Source: Legionella anisa (GTDB taxonomy: Bacteria > Pseudomonadota > Gammaproteobacteria > Legionellales > Legionellaceae). From it: a DNA stretch of 64,000 nucleotides. The DNA is taken from contig NZ_LNXS01000021.1 of NCBI RefSeq assembly GCF_001467525.1, positions 40,991-104,990 on the forward strand. Reading direction: 5' to 3'. The translations under genes and the position numbers were made by a program. Below the pieces are notes generated by a model that had not been told where the DNA came from, made no database searches, and saw only the letters and a list, made by a program, of their open reading frames with translations. Positions 17,767 to 27,387 of this stretch are shown piece after piece; position 1 is the stretch's first letter; each line of letters begins with the position of its first letter.

Positions 17767-18696
17767 CTATTGACGAATTCTATTGTTATCGTTAACTGGA
17801 GCAATCGTAGGCTGCCAGGATTTATCTGTTATTATAATTTTAGAACGATTTGCCAATTTTTCCATATGTTTGAATTGTTCTAGCGCATTTTCATCCTTGG
17901 ATACTGCTGCCCGCCATTGTTCACTATTCACATTCAGACCGGGTAATGCAGTAATTCTTAATACTCTATCATCAATATGAATTTCTGAGGCATCACCGGT
18001 TACACCTAAGTCTGTATGAGAGACATAAGGAGGAGAAATCATATTCATGGCTAATAATTTTCGATAAAGAATCATTCCACCAAAATCTTCTTTAATGCGG
18101 GCTATGTTTTCCTCAAGAATGGTATTCGCTTGATCAATACCATTTTTCCAGCCTTTGGCTACATAAATGCACCATATTTTTTTCTCTGTCTTGGTCTTAG
18201 GTAACAAGGTATAGTGAGGATATTCCGGTTTTACATAATCCAGCCATAAGTATTGCCGCCAAGTCGGAGGAGTTGTTACAAAATGGGCCTGTTTTGCAAC
18301 TTTATAGGTGCGATCGGAAATACGAATGGTTTGTGCATCAGCAAGATTAAGCGTATTTCTTCCTTCTAACAGTACAGGAGGTAAGATATTATGTTCCAAA
18401 ATCAGGGAATTAAAGTCATAAATGGCATCGAGTCTGCGTGATTGTCTTATAAGATGCTCATCAATAATTTTGGCCCGATTCGCCAAGCCTGCTTGAGCAC
18501 CAAGACTTAAAGCGGTTTCTTTCAAGGCCATTTGACGAATTTTCCCTCTTTGTCTTTTATTTCTGTCCTTGACATTCACATTGGCCATAGCCTGCAGTCC
18601 TGCTAATGAAGTCGTATCACCCAAATATTTGGGGTGACATGCAAGCAGTAAAGCAGACAATACAACAACTATTAAGCTACGAATAAATTTTGGCAT
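17767..18696 (-). CDS. dotC: Dot/Icm outer-membrane lipoprotein DotC
   Basis: DotC is a lipoprotein of the outer-membrane core complex that, with DotD, brings DotH to the outer membrane. A signal peptide with lipobox LLLAC puts the lipidated cysteine at residue 20. The remaining 290 residues are periplasmic. The gene overlaps dotD by 20 bases, indicating translational coupling. Confidence 0.96.
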   Translation of the reverse strand: MPKFIRSLIVVVLSALLLACHPKYLGDTTSLAGLQAMANVNVKDRNKRQRGKIRQMALKETALSLGAQAGLANRAKIIDEHLIRQSRRLDAIYDFNSLILEHNILPPVLLEGRNTLNLADAQTIRISDRTYKVAKQAHFVTTPPTWRQYLWLDYVKPEYPHYTLLPKTKTEKKIWCIYVAKGWKNGIDQANTILEENIARIKEDFGGMILYRKLLAMNMISPPYVSHTDLGVTGDASEIHIDDRVLRITALPGLNVNSEQWRAAVSKDENALEQFKHMEKLANRSKIIITDKSWQPTIAPVNDNNRIRQ

Positions 18697-19168
18697 AGCG
18701 TAATTCTACAACCTGACTGTTAGGGTAAACGTGAATATAGGCTTTTTTAGCAGCTTGGTAATCAATATCACGCAGGATTTCAGCTAAACTTTCATCTTTA
18801 ATGTTAAGACTAATTAGAACAGGAATTGAAGGCGCTTTTCCTAAAACACGAAGTCTGAAGTGAGCTGATTTGGCAATACGAGCAGTTAATTCTTCAATAG
18901 GACCAGACCAATCCACACTTGCCCTGGCTTGTAAGTTATACGAGTTAGGGATTGTGAGTGCGTTATCTAAAGGTGGAGGTAGAATTACTTTTTCAACACG
19001 TGCCATTTCATGCATGGAATCACTTACAGATACTGCTGCTTCTGCTAATTTAATCGTAGCATCATCACTAGGATTGTTTACTGGTGGTTTTTTAAAGAGT
19101 ACTCCTCCATGTTTGCAACCCACAAGCAGGACTGAGGCAATAAATAGCATGAGAAGCTTGTTGTTCAT
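18677..19168 (-). CDS. dotD: Dot/Icm outer-membrane lipoprotein DotD
   Basis: DotD has a secretin N-domain-like periplasmic fold and helps assemble the Dot/Icm core complex. The signal peptide ends in lipobox LLVGC with the lipidated cysteine at residue 18. Its 163 residues match the L. pneumophila length. It is the first gene of dotDCB; its promoter must lie in 19169-19300, where I see no clear consensus. Confidence 0.95.
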   Translation of the reverse strand: MNNKLLMLFIASVLLVGCKHGGVLFKKPPVNNPSDDATIKLAEAAVSVSDSMHEMARVEKVILPPPLDNALTIPNSYNLQARASVDWSGPIEELTARIAKSAHFRLRVLGKAPSIPVLISLNIKDESLAEILRDIDYQAAKKAYIHVYPNSQVVELRYAKIYS

Positions 19169-19303
19169 TCAATGTTCTTTAATCTCTGAGAATATTCGTT
19201 TGATTGAAACAGGAGCTAGGCTGCTTGTCAAGCCTATGGAAGAGGAATTATATGAATTTAAACAGAAATGGTTTTTTGTAGCGTTCATGTTTTAATTAAA
19301 GCG

Positions 19304-19386
19304 TATCCTGGGTGCGGCGAAGCGAACCCCGGGAAATCGGAGGCTTTAGCAAACCCGGGTTCCGCTTCGCTGCACCCAGGCTACAT
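19304..19386. repeat. Interspersed hairpin repeat, CCTGGG family, copy 2
   Basis: The arms CCTGGGTGCGGCGAAGCG and CGCTTCGCTGCACCCAGG pair with few mismatches, with CCCGGG-containing inner arms. It sits between dotD (upstream side) and the 3' end of rsmD, and begins about 135 bases upstream of dotD. Confidence 0.85.
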
Positions 19387-19394
19387 AAGAAAAA

Positions 19395-19943
19395 TTAATT
19401 TAATTTTTCAAATAATGAATAGACCACTTGTCCTGCTTGTTTCTGTTTTATTTGTCGCCAATTTTTTTCATCCAATTGCATGGTATTTGGTGATTCTAAA
19501 TAAACAAGACCTCCAGGTTTGAGAATATTGCTTTGTGTGATATTCGAAATACATTGAAGGAGATAATTTTGCGCAAAAGGAGGATCAAGAAAAATAATAT
19601 CAAACTCTTCCTGTTTGTGCTGAAGATACTGTACTGCGTCTGTTTGTAGGAGTTTAAGTTTTGGGCTGTTAAATGAAGCGATTATTTTTTGTAAATGAGC
19701 ATAGGCTTTAGGTGATTGCTCAAGAAAAACAACCCGTGCAGCTCCTCTGGAAAATGCTTCCAGACCTAAAGCGCCGCTGCCTGCAAAAGCATCCAGGCAG
19801 CGTGCTTCTCTGATATCATGCATGAGCCAGTTGAATAAAGTCTCACGCACACGATCTGGAGTGGGGCGTAAACCCTCTACATCTGGAAAATGCAATTTTT
19901 TTCCGCGGTATAAACCTCCTATAATGCGAATGCTCTGTTTCAC
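19395..19943 (-). CDS. rsmD: 16S rRNA (guanine(966)-N(2))-methyltransferase RsmD
   Basis: RsmD methylates G966 of 16S rRNA on the assembled 30S particle, using SAM. The start IIGGLYRGKKLHFP, the RPTPDRVRETLFNWL segment, the SAM loop DAFAGSGALGLEA and the catalytic FLDPPF motif are all present. The length of 182 residues is normal. It overlaps the upstream M16 gene by 4 bases and ends that operon. In most gammaproteobacteria rsmD and ftsY are close neighbours, as here. Confidence 0.96.
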   Translation of the reverse strand: MKQSIRIIGGLYRGKKLHFPDVEGLRPTPDRVRETLFNWLMHDIREARCLDAFAGSGALGLEAFSRGAARVVFLEQSPKAYAHLQKIIASFNSPKLKLLQTDAVQYLQHKQEEFDIIFLDPPFAQNYLLQCISNITQSNILKPGGLVYLESPNTMQLDEKNWRQIKQKQAGQVVYSLFEKLN

Positions 19944-21244
19944 GATTTACCTACAGTGACCAGTAATAATTTATCGGGATTAACTTGTTGTTTGAATGCT
20001 TGTTTTATTTGTTCACTGCTTACTGCATTGATGCGTGCAAGGTAGGTGTCAAGAAAATCTTCAGGTAGATGATAAAAAGTCATTCGCAATAAGATATTTG
20101 CAATACTGCGATTACCTGATAAAGAAAGTGGGAAACTTCCTGTAAGGTATTGTTTCGCGGCATTCATCTCTTCATCGGTCGGGCCTTTATCAATGTAGGC
20201 TCGTAACACATTTTGAATAATATCTAATGCTTCCTTTGTTTGTTTATTTTTTGTTGATAAGCTGATGAGAAAAGGTCCTTTTCCTGACATAGGAATAAGC
20301 TGACTGTCTATACCATAAGTCAAACCTTGTTTTTCTCTGACTTCTATAGCGAGTCGAGAGACTAAAGCCCCTCCTCCTAAAATATAATTCCCTACAATCA
20401 ATGGAAAGTAATTTGGGTCATGGTGATCAATACCGAGCTGGCCGAGCCGTATCATAGTTTGGGAGGATGGAAATGGAATATTTATCGTTGCTGCTTGAGT
20501 TAATTGAGTGGCTTGGGGAATACGGGGGGCGGGCTGTCCCTCTGGAAGTTCTTGAGTGAGTTGATCGGCAAGCTGATGCGCGGTCTCACTATTAATCGCA
20601 CCTACCATAACTAAGATTGCGTTTTTGGCAACATAATAGCGTTTATTAAATTCAATCACCTGGCTCATATTAATTGACTCGACGGTCTCGCTTGTTCCAT
20701 TAACAGGATGAGCATAGGGATGTTGTTTGTATAAGGCTTGAAAAAAATGGAGATTGGCGACGTCTTCGGGCGATTCCTGCCGTTGTTCAATGGCCATCAT
20801 CTGTTGTTTTTTCTCTCTTGAAAACTCATGATCAAGAAAGTCTGGATGGTTAATAATTTGTGCAAAGGTATAACTTGCGTTGGCCAATGCTTTTTTGGCG
20901 ACTAGAGTTCTGAGATTAAATATAACCATATCTCGGTTGATCTCAGTTTTATATTGAGCACCAACATCCGCAAGTGATTCGGCTATTGCTGTTGCGTCTC
21001 GTCCCGCATTTCCTTGGTTCATCAAGCGGCTGGTCAAAGCACTTAGACCATATTGCTCCCCATCGTATGCTGATCCTGCGGCAAAAGCCAAGCTGACATC
21101 GAGCATGGGCACTTCCATAGCGGGATAAAAAATGACCTGCACGCCATTTTTGGTGAGCCACTTTTCTGTTTTGAATGTACTTGCTGTCGATGTATGCGAC
21201 AGTCCAATCAGTAATGTTAGAATACATGCGCTAAAAATTCTCAT
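19940..21244 (-). CDS. M16 family peptidase-like protein, catalytic motif absent
   Basis: This 434-residue protein has the M16 (pitrilysin/processing peptidase) fold, with a signal peptide (residues 1 to about 20). Where active members carry HxxEH it reads GLSALTSRLMNQG, so zinc binding is lost. It is probably the structural partner of the active subunit encoded immediately upstream, like alpha/beta MPP pairs. A Gly-rich segment (LGGGALVSRLAIEVREKQG) typical of the C-terminal half is kept. It overlaps both neighbours by 4 bases, so the three genes form a tight operon. Confidence 0.88.
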   Translation of the reverse strand: MRIFSACILTLLIGLSHTSTASTFKTEKWLTKNGVQVIFYPAMEVPMLDVSLAFAAGSAYDGEQYGLSALTSRLMNQGNAGRDATAIAESLADVGAQYKTEINRDMVIFNLRTLVAKKALANASYTFAQIINHPDFLDHEFSREKKQQMMAIEQRQESPEDVANLHFFQALYKQHPYAHPVNGTSETVESINMSQVIEFNKRYYVAKNAILVMVGAINSETAHQLADQLTQELPEGQPAPRIPQATQLTQAATINIPFPSSQTMIRLGQLGIDHHDPNYFPLIVGNYILGGGALVSRLAIEVREKQGLTYGIDSQLIPMSGKGPFLISLSTKNKQTKEALDIIQNVLRAYIDKGPTDEEMNAAKQYLTGSFPLSLSGNRSIANILLRMTFYHLPEDFLDTYLARINAVSSEQIKQAFKQQVNPDKLLLVTVGKS

Positions 21245-22563
21245 GGTGCAGCCCTTTGTGGTTGAGGTTCTAATATTGCAGTCGTCATATTATTTTCCTG
21301 AAAATAACGTTGGGCAGTTTGCTGAATTTGTTGTGGCGTAATTGCATTAATTGCTTGAGTATATTCATCCGCTTTTTGCCAACCTAGTCCGATTGTTTCT
21401 AACAAACCTAATTCCGAGGCTTGTCCGAAAATTGAATCTTTCTCAAAAGTTTTCTGAGCAATGATTTGATGTTTCACTCGTTGCAATTCTTGATCAGTAA
21501 CCTGATTTTTCTTCAAATTATCGATTTCGTTGATGAGTCCATTCTGTAAAGCACTTATTGTATGGTTTTGGCTCGGAGATCCATAAACGATAAATTGGGT
21601 TTGAAATCTTGTATAAGGGTTATAATAGCTATTTGCATCTGTAGCAATATGTTTGCCACGAATCAGATTTTTAGAAAAACGAGCGCTTTCACCTGCGTCT
21701 AAGATTCCAGCGATTATTTCCAAGGCATAAGGCTCATAGTCTTTTTTAGCAGTGTTTACACTAGGGACGGTATAACCCACCATTAATAAAGGTAATTTTG
21801 CTGCGGCTTGAATATGCACAATCTTTTGACCTAATGCTGGCGGCTCTTTTTGTATTCGTCTTACAGGAGTAGGGTGTTTTGGCAAAGCACCGAAATAATG
21901 TTCTGCCAAAGTACGAACCTGCTCTGGGTTAACATCTCCCACAACAACCAAGGTCGCATTATTAGGTGCATAATATTTCTTATACCATTTTCTTAGGTCT
22001 TCAACGGACATGTGTTTCAGATCACTCATCCAACCAATTACAGGATGATGATAAGGCGCACTTAGATGCGCTGTTGCCAGAAAACGTTCAAAGGCAAGCG
22101 CCTGTGGATTATCTTCAGTTCGAAGACGTCGTTCTTCCTGGATTACTTTAATTTCTTTGGCAAATTCATTGGCATCAAGAAGCAAATGATTCATGCGATC
22201 CGCTTCCAGTTCAAAACTGGTAGCAAGTTTTGACGCAGCTGTTTTTTCAAAAAAAGCGGTGTAATCATTATTAGTAAATGCATTAGCTTGCCCGCCAATT
22301 GCCGCTATGGTTTTGGAAAAGGCACCTAAAGGGAATTTTTCGGTACCTTTAAACATCATATGTTCCATCGCATGGGATACACCAGTAATCCCGCCTGGCT
22401 CATCAGCGGATCCCACGTTATACCAAATCATGGATACAGCAATAGGCGCCCGGTGATCTTCTTTAACCAATATTTTTAATCCATTATTCAACGTAAACTC
22501 TTGCACTTGGCTAAAGGTCTGGCAAGATAGTACCATGAGTAAAGTAAAGAGTATTTTGCGCAC
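21241..22563 (-). CDS. M16 family zinc peptidase (catalytic subunit)
   Basis: This 440-residue periplasmic peptidase has a signal peptide (residues 1 to about 19). The inverted zinc motif is H64-A-M-E67-H68, and the third ligand is probably the Glu in VIQEERR (143-144), about 76 residues later as in pitrilysin. Substrates are likely periplasmic peptides. It is first in the M16-M16-rsmD operon and diverges from ftsY across 61 bases. Confidence 0.92.
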   Translation of the reverse strand: MRKILFTLLMVLSCQTFSQVQEFTLNNGLKILVKEDHRAPIAVSMIWYNVGSADEPGGITGVSHAMEHMMFKGTEKFPLGAFSKTIAAIGGQANAFTNNDYTAFFEKTAASKLATSFELEADRMNHLLLDANEFAKEIKVIQEERRLRTEDNPQALAFERFLATAHLSAPYHHPVIGWMSDLKHMSVEDLRKWYKKYYAPNNATLVVVGDVNPEQVRTLAEHYFGALPKHPTPVRRIQKEPPALGQKIVHIQAAAKLPLLMVGYTVPSVNTAKKDYEPYALEIIAGILDAGESARFSKNLIRGKHIATDANSYYNPYTRFQTQFIVYGSPSQNHTISALQNGLINEIDNLKKNQVTDQELQRVKHQIIAQKTFEKDSIFGQASELGLLETIGLGWQKADEYTQAINAITPQQIQQTAQRYFQENNMTTAILEPQPQRAAP

Positions 22564-22624
22564 AACTTAACCTCAAAGTAAAAAAGATGATAGAATTTCA
22601 TATTTTTCAGGATTTGTACACTAT

Positions 22625-23677
22625 ATGATTAAATGGTTTAAACGAAGTCATGATTCCACCTCCGTAGAGGACAATCATTCACAAAGTACTCCTGACTCGT
22701 TGCCTCAAGCTCCTGTAGAAGAAATCAAACAGGAACAAGAGCCTGCAAAAGAAGGTATTTTTGCACGTTTCAGGAAAGGACTAAGCAAAACCCGTCACCA
22801 GCTCGGTGATGGAATTGGCCGATTATTATTAGGTAAAAAAGAAATCAGCCAGGATTTGTTGGATGAATTGGAAACGCTCTTAGTCAGTGCTGATTTGGGA
22901 ATGGAGACAACACAAATTGTACTGAACCAGTTGACTGAAAGCATGGCTCGGAAACAGTTATCCGATGGTAACGCGGTTTATGAGGCGCTGAAATCTCATT
23001 TGCAAACGATTTTAAGCCAGAATAATCAACCTTTAACTTTAGAAACCGCAGATCATTCTCCTTTTGTGATCTTAATGGTTGGGGTGAATGGGGCAGGTAA
23101 AACAACTACTATTGGGAAATTGGCAAAACAATTTCAACAACAAGGCAAGAAAGTCATGCTGGCTGCAGGAGATACTTTTAGAGCAGCGGCAGTGGAGCAA
23201 TTGCATGTTTGGGGTGAACGAAATGATATCCCAGTAATTGCCCAACATACTGGGGCTGATAGTGCTTCGGTGATTTTTGATGCGCTGCAAGCAGCAAAAG
23301 CACGCAAAATGGACGTCTTAATCGCTGATACTGCGGGTCGGTTGCATACACAAGGCAATTTGATGGACGAATTGAAGAAAGTAAAGCGTGTGTTGCAGAA
23401 ACTTTGTCCCGATGCGCCTCATGAGACAATGTTGATATTGGATGCAAGCATAGGGCAAAATGCTTTGGTTCAAGCACGACAATTTCATGAAGCGATTGGT
23501 TTAACTGGAATTACCATGACCAAATTGGATGGTACGGCTAAGGGTGGAATTTTGTTTGCTATTGCTAATGAATTAGAAATGCCCTTTCGTTATATAGGGA
23601 TTGGTGAAGGGATAGAGGATTTACGACCCTTTGATGCTGCGCAATTTGTTGGTGCACTATTCAATGATCACATTTGA
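22625..23677 (+). CDS. ftsY: Signal recognition particle receptor FtsY
   Basis: FtsY docks SRP-ribosome complexes at the inner membrane through its NG GTPase domain. The acidic, Glu/Gln-rich A domain occupies residues 1-45, followed by the N helical bundle. The G domain shows GVNGAGKTTT, the DTAGR motif and TKLDGTAKGG. The length of 350 residues is on the short side because of a small A domain. The 3' end overlaps the ftsE start by 14 bases. Confidence 0.97.
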   Translation: MIKWFKRSHDSTSVEDNHSQSTPDSLPQAPVEEIKQEQEPAKEGIFARFRKGLSKTRHQLGDGIGRLLLGKKEISQDLLDELETLLVSADLGMETTQIVLNQLTESMARKQLSDGNAVYEALKSHLQTILSQNNQPLTLETADHSPFVILMVGVNGAGKTTTIGKLAKQFQQQGKKVMLAAGDTFRAAAVEQLHVWGERNDIPVIAQHTGADSASVIFDALQAAKARKMDVLIADTAGRLHTQGNLMDELKKVKRVLQKLCPDAPHETMLILDASIGQNALVQARQFHEAIGLTGITMTKLDGTAKGGILFAIANELEMPFRYIGIGEGIEDLRPFDAAQFVGALFNDHI

Positions 23678-24314
23678 CCAAGTGACTAAACGTTATCCGG
23701 GTGGTTTTGAAGCGTTAAGCCAAGTCAATTTTTCCTTGCAAAAAGGGGAGATGGTTTTTCTTACTGGGCACTCAGGCGCAGGAAAAAGTACCTTACTTAA
23801 ATTGATCGCTCTTTTAGAGTGGCCTACTTCGGGCCAATTGATCGTAAATGGTTTGCGTCTGAATCAGTTAAAAAAACGTGATGTGGCTGCCCACCGCAGC
23901 CAACTGGGTATTACTTTTCAATCCCCTTATTTACTTAATGATCGAACAGTATTTGATAATGTAGCTCTCCCCTTGCAAATTCAGGGTATGGCTTATGCCA
24001 TGATTGCCAAAAGAGTGCATGCAGCCTTGGATATGGTGGGTCTATTAACCAAGGAAAAAATGCTCCCAGTCTATTTATCAGGTGGAGAACAACAACGAGT
24101 GGGAATTGCGCGTGCTGTAGTACATAAGCCTGCATTATTATTGGCTGATGAACCTACAGGAAATCTTGATCCCAAACTTTCCGTAGAAATCATGGCTATT
24201 TTTGAGCAGTTTAATCAAGTAGGGGTAAGTATATTAATTGCCACGCATGATTTGGCATTGATTGCAGGAATGAAACATCGTATTGTCATGCTTAAAGGAG
24301 GACGAATGTGTTAA
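23664..24314 (+). CDS. ftsE: Cell division ABC transporter ATP-binding protein FtsE
   Basis: FtsE pairs with FtsX to relay ATP hydrolysis at the septum to periplasmic amidase activators. Walker A is GHSGAGKST, the ABC signature is YLSGGEQQRVGIARA and Walker B is LLLADEPTGNLD. The ATG at 23664 (MITFDQVTKRYPGG) is chosen over the longer frame from 23631, since FtsE proteins begin this way; this gives the typical length of 216 residues. Confidence 0.96.
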   Translation: MITFDQVTKRYPGGFEALSQVNFSLQKGEMVFLTGHSGAGKSTLLKLIALLEWPTSGQLIVNGLRLNQLKKRDVAAHRSQLGITFQSPYLLNDRTVFDNVALPLQIQGMAYAMIAKRVHAALDMVGLLTKEKMLPVYLSGGEQQRVGIARAVVHKPALLLADEPTGNLDPKLSVEIMAIFEQFNQVGVSILIATHDLALIAGMKHRIVMLKGGRMC

Positions 24315-25237
24315 AACGAGCACAAGCAATCCTTGCTTATCATGTACAAGCAGCAATACAAAGTTTAAATTTGTTATGCCGCAGACCTTTAGCAACCATG
24401 ATGACTTCTATAGTGATCGCTATTGCCTTGGCCTTGCCTGCTCTTTTCTGGGTATTTTCCGATAACATCGCTAAATTAACTGCAAGCTGGCAGAAGGGTG
24501 GGCATATTTCTCTTTATTTAAAGCCCGGCTTATCAGAAGTGGAACAACAGCATGTATTACAAAAAGTGCGTGGAACGGATGGCGTAGCTCAAGTTTCTTT
24601 AAAATCTTCCAGCGATGGTTTATCGGAATTAACCAAGCAAGAGGGGATGCAGGATATTATGCGTTATCTTCCTGAAAATCCTTTGCCTGCAGTAGTGGAT
24701 GTTGTACCTGCCTTGATCATTGACTCCCCTGCAAAATTGGATTTATTGGCACGGAAATTACAGACCATAGCTCAAGTGGAAAATGCAAAGGTTGATATGG
24801 AATGGATAAGCCGTTTGCATGCGCTTTTAGGATTTGCTGCCAAGTTTGCAGATGCATTACTTGCCTTATTAGCCATGGCTGTAATTATGATCATTGGCAC
24901 TACACTACGCCTGGCACTTCATAGTCGACAAGAAGAAATTCAGGTGTTAAAGTTAATCGGAGCAAAAGATCCTTTTATCCTCAGACCTTTTTTATATTCG
25001 GGTGTTTGGTATGGTGCCTTAGGGGCTGTATTTGCGGTCTTTATGGTGAATATTTTTATCTTCAGTTTGGAAGCTGCTGTGAATCAGTTGGCGGTTGCTT
25101 ATCAAATGCACTATCCGTTAAAAAGTTTATCAATACGACAGATCTTGCTACTTGTACTATTTGCAGTTATACTAGGATGGATGGGGGCACGTTTATCGGT
25201 AAAACGTCAATTGGCTTCCATTGAGCCTCAATTATAG
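24308..25237 (+). CDS. ftsX: Cell division protein FtsX
   Basis: FtsX is the membrane partner of FtsE. The 309-residue protein has an N-terminal helix near residues 30-50, a periplasmic loop domain (about 55-170) and three C-terminal helices. The start is a GTG at 24308, inside the ftsE end, preceded by a strong AAAGGAGG ribosome binding site. Confidence 0.95.
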   Translation: MLKRAQAILAYHVQAAIQSLNLLCRRPLATMMTSIVIAIALALPALFWVFSDNIAKLTASWQKGGHISLYLKPGLSEVEQQHVLQKVRGTDGVAQVSLKSSSDGLSELTKQEGMQDIMRYLPENPLPAVVDVVPALIIDSPAKLDLLARKLQTIAQVENAKVDMEWISRLHALLGFAAKFADALLALLAMAVIMIIGTTLRLALHSRQEEIQVLKLIGAKDPFILRPFLYSGVWYGALGAVFAVFMVNIFIFSLEAAVNQLAVAYQMHYPLKSLSIRQILLLVLFAVILGWMGARLSVKRQLASIEPQL

Positions 25238-25289
25238 CCCCTCTTATTTTTTTTACCTTATTTACAGAGAAGTTTTAGAGGAAAGAAGC

Positions 25290-26147
25290 ATGAGTCAATA
25301 TTTGCAACTTGCCGAAATGAATTTACCTGTGGGAAGCCTTGATGCTTACATTCACAGGGTTAATCAAATTCCTATGTTGTCTTTAGAGGAAGAAATTGCC
25401 TATGCCGAGCGTTTTCATGCTGAAGGAGATCTTGAGGCTGCGCGATGCCTGGTTCTTGCTCATTTGCGTTATGTTGTCCGTGTAGCTCGTGGTTATTTGG
25501 GATATGGCTTGCCTTTGAATGATTTAATTCAGGAAGGTAATATTGGTTTGATGAAGGCGGTAAAACGTTTCGACCCTAAGATGGGCGTACGTCTTGTTTC
25601 CTTTGCAGTGCATTGGATAAAAGCAGAAATTCATGAATTTGTTTTACGTAACTGGCGTATTGTTAAAATTGCAACAACCAAAGCACAACGTAAGTTATTT
25701 TTTAACCTTCGCCAAATGAAAAATCGTTTGGGTTGGATGAGTCATGAAGAGGTAACTGCTGTAGCAAATGATTTGGGTGTAAGTCGTGAAGATGTGTTAG
25801 TAATGGAACAACGCTTGAATGCAATGGATTCTCCTTATGATGCACCACACGCCTCGGATAATGATGATTTTTATACGGCACCCGAAGATTATTTATTTAA
25901 TGTCAATGATGATCCTTCTGTTTTATTGGAAAAGGAAAGTGCCGGAGATCGTGGACGCGAGAAGCTGATGTTTGCTTTAGAGCAGCTCGACGAGCGCAGC
26001 CAGGATATTTTACAACAACGTTGGTTGGCTGAAGAAAAGTTAACGCTGCATGATTTGGCTAAAAAATACGGGGTATCCGCGGAGCGGGTTCGACAGCTTG
26101 AAAAAAATGCCATGAAAAAGCTGCGACAATATATGGAAAGCGAGTAA
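25290..26147 (+). CDS. rpoH: RNA polymerase heat-shock sigma factor RpoH (sigma-32)
   Basis: RpoH directs transcription of chaperone and protease genes. Sigma region 2 ([19 protein letters not shown] through [18 protein letters not shown]) is followed by the RpoH box, QRKLFFNLR, and region 4 ends with an HTH ([19 protein letters not shown]). The ATG at 25290 has a GAGGAAAG site upstream; the longer frame from 25221 adds residues unlike any RpoH. It follows ftsYEX as in E. coli. Confidence 0.97.
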   Translation: MSQYLQLAEMNLPVGSLDAYIHRVNQIPMLSLEEEIAYAERFHAEGDLEAARCLVLAHLRYVVRVARGYLGYGLPLNDLIQEGNIGLMKAVKRFDPKMGVRLVSFAVHWIKAEIHEFVLRNWRIVKIATTKAQRKLFFNLRQMKNRLGWMSHEEVTAVANDLGVSREDVLVMEQRLNAMDSPYDAPHASDNDDFYTAPEDYLFNVNDDPSVLLEKESAGDRGREKLMFALEQLDERSQDILQQRWLAEEKLTLHDLAKKYGVSAERVRQLEKNAMKKLRQYMESE

Positions 26148-26159
26148 ATTTCTTAATGG

Positions 26160-26230
26160 GTAGCCTGGGTGTAGCGAAGCGAAACCCGGGTTTTCCTCTT
26201 GTCATAGATTCCCGGGTTACGCTTCGCTAC
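26160..26230. repeat. Interspersed hairpin repeat, CCTGGG family, copy 3
   Basis: Starts GTAGCCTGGGTGTAGCGAAG. The inner arms 26171-26190 and 26211-26230 are reverse complements with one mismatch, while the outer right arm is missing. It lies between convergent rpoH and the hydrolase gene and may help terminate both. Confidence 0.85.
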
Positions 26231-26241
26231 GTTTCTGCGAT

Positions 26242-27105
26242 TCATTCCAAAAAATTACAAACCAGCTGATCTACGCGGTCATCCATTAAGACACTCACAT
26301 GATTTGCATCGGGAAGTAGACAAAGTCTGGAATCCGGGTATTTTTTACAGAATTCAATCGATTCTTTAGTACTAATCGTTTTATCTAACTCGCCGTGAAT
26401 GCATAAAAAAGGAATGCTGGGTGATTGAGAAAGGAAATGGTTTAAACGGATTAAATTAATGTCAAAGCGCGCTTGTTGCTTCATGACCTGACGCAGCTGC
26501 AGATAACCATGGCCACTTAGTTTAAATTTTTTTGCAATCCGGTTAATGGGGCTCCGCATGTGTGTTGGCGATGCAATTAAAATCGCACGCTCTGGTTTAT
26601 GATTTAATTGCCATTCAGGAAGTTGACCCGCAATATTCAGGGTATTGAGCAGCATGGAGCCGCCAAATGAATGCCCAATGACCGCATAGAAAGGTCCATG
26701 TTGATTGATTGTATTTTTCAAAATGGCGACTGCATCAGTCCAGGGTAATTGCAAGCCTTTTGCTTCTCCATGTGCAGGGAAATCAAGGGCATATACTTCA
26801 TATCCCTGTTGATGAAGTGCTTGAATAATATGAGCCATATATGCTGCACGTGATATCCATCCATGGGTGATCAGTACCTTTTTTCCTTTCGCATTTTTTT
26901 GTGGCGCAAAACGGTGTAATACATGATGTCGTGGAAATTCCTGATGAATTACCTCAGTACGTCTTCCTTCAATAAACTCACAAGCCAGTTTGGCAAAATG
27001 TCTGTATTCTTTTTCCAAAGGAAAAAAGATAGGAGTAATAAAAGCCTGATAACACAATTGTGCATGTAAAACATCTCTTACATGGATTAATGATGAAGTT
27101 ATCAT
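26242..27105 (-). CDS. Alpha/beta hydrolase
   Basis: This 287-residue cytoplasmic protein has the alpha/beta hydrolase core: oxyanion segment LITHGW, nucleophile elbow GHSFGGS, acid in HGELDKT and His in PDANHVSVL. It has no signal peptide. The substrate cannot be told; relatives include lysophospholipase- and esterase-like enzymes. A dyad 14 bases upstream may regulate it. Confidence 0.82.
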   Translation of the reverse strand: MITSSLIHVRDVLHAQLCYQAFITPIFFPLEKEYRHFAKLACEFIEGRRTEVIHQEFPRHHVLHRFAPQKNAKGKKVLITHGWISRAAYMAHIIQALHQQGYEVYALDFPAHGEAKGLQLPWTDAVAILKNTINQHGPFYAVIGHSFGGSMLLNTLNIAGQLPEWQLNHKPERAILIASPTHMRSPINRIAKKFKLSGHGYLQLRQVMKQQARFDINLIRLNHFLSQSPSIPFLCIHGELDKTISTKESIEFCKKYPDSRLCLLPDANHVSVLMDDRVDQLVCNFLE

Positions 27106-27118
27106 GATTATATCCCCT

Positions 27119-27134
27119 TTAGAGTTTACTCTAA
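27119..27134. promoter_or_regulatory. Dyad upstream of the hydrolase gene (possible operator)
   Basis: TTAGAGT-TT-ACTCTAA is a perfect 7-bp inverted repeat just upstream of the AAAGGGG ribosome binding site of the minus-strand hydrolase gene. It resembles a repressor or MerR-type site in form only. The rest of the 282-bp gap up to 27387 is AT-rich with no gene I can support and must carry promoters for both flanking genes. Confidence 0.35.
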
Positions 27135-27387
27135 GTGTAGACTAAAAAAGAACATTCTATCGTTTTTTTGTTTTTCCAAATAATTGCTCAATGGGCATAC
27201 CTAAAAAGATTGTTTTATGCATCAATTGTTCATTGGTTGGGTGTAATGGCAAGGGAAAAACCGACTTTACGAATAAGAAGAAAAAATAGAAACAACCTCA
27301 TGTAATTCATAACTTTATCTCTTGGACTCAATTGAATAAACTAGGCTCCTAAAAAGTTAATTTTAGTTTTATTTCAAGGAGCTTGAG

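Noticed and set aside
19268..19522. 84-residue plus-strand frame upstream of and over rsmD
   Set aside because: It is read through the CCTGGG repeat and then antisense to rsmD; the composition is not protein-like.
25221..25289. N-terminal extension of rpoH overlapping ftsX
   Set aside because: The added residues are absent from RpoH proteins, and the ATG at 25290 has a strong ribosome binding site.
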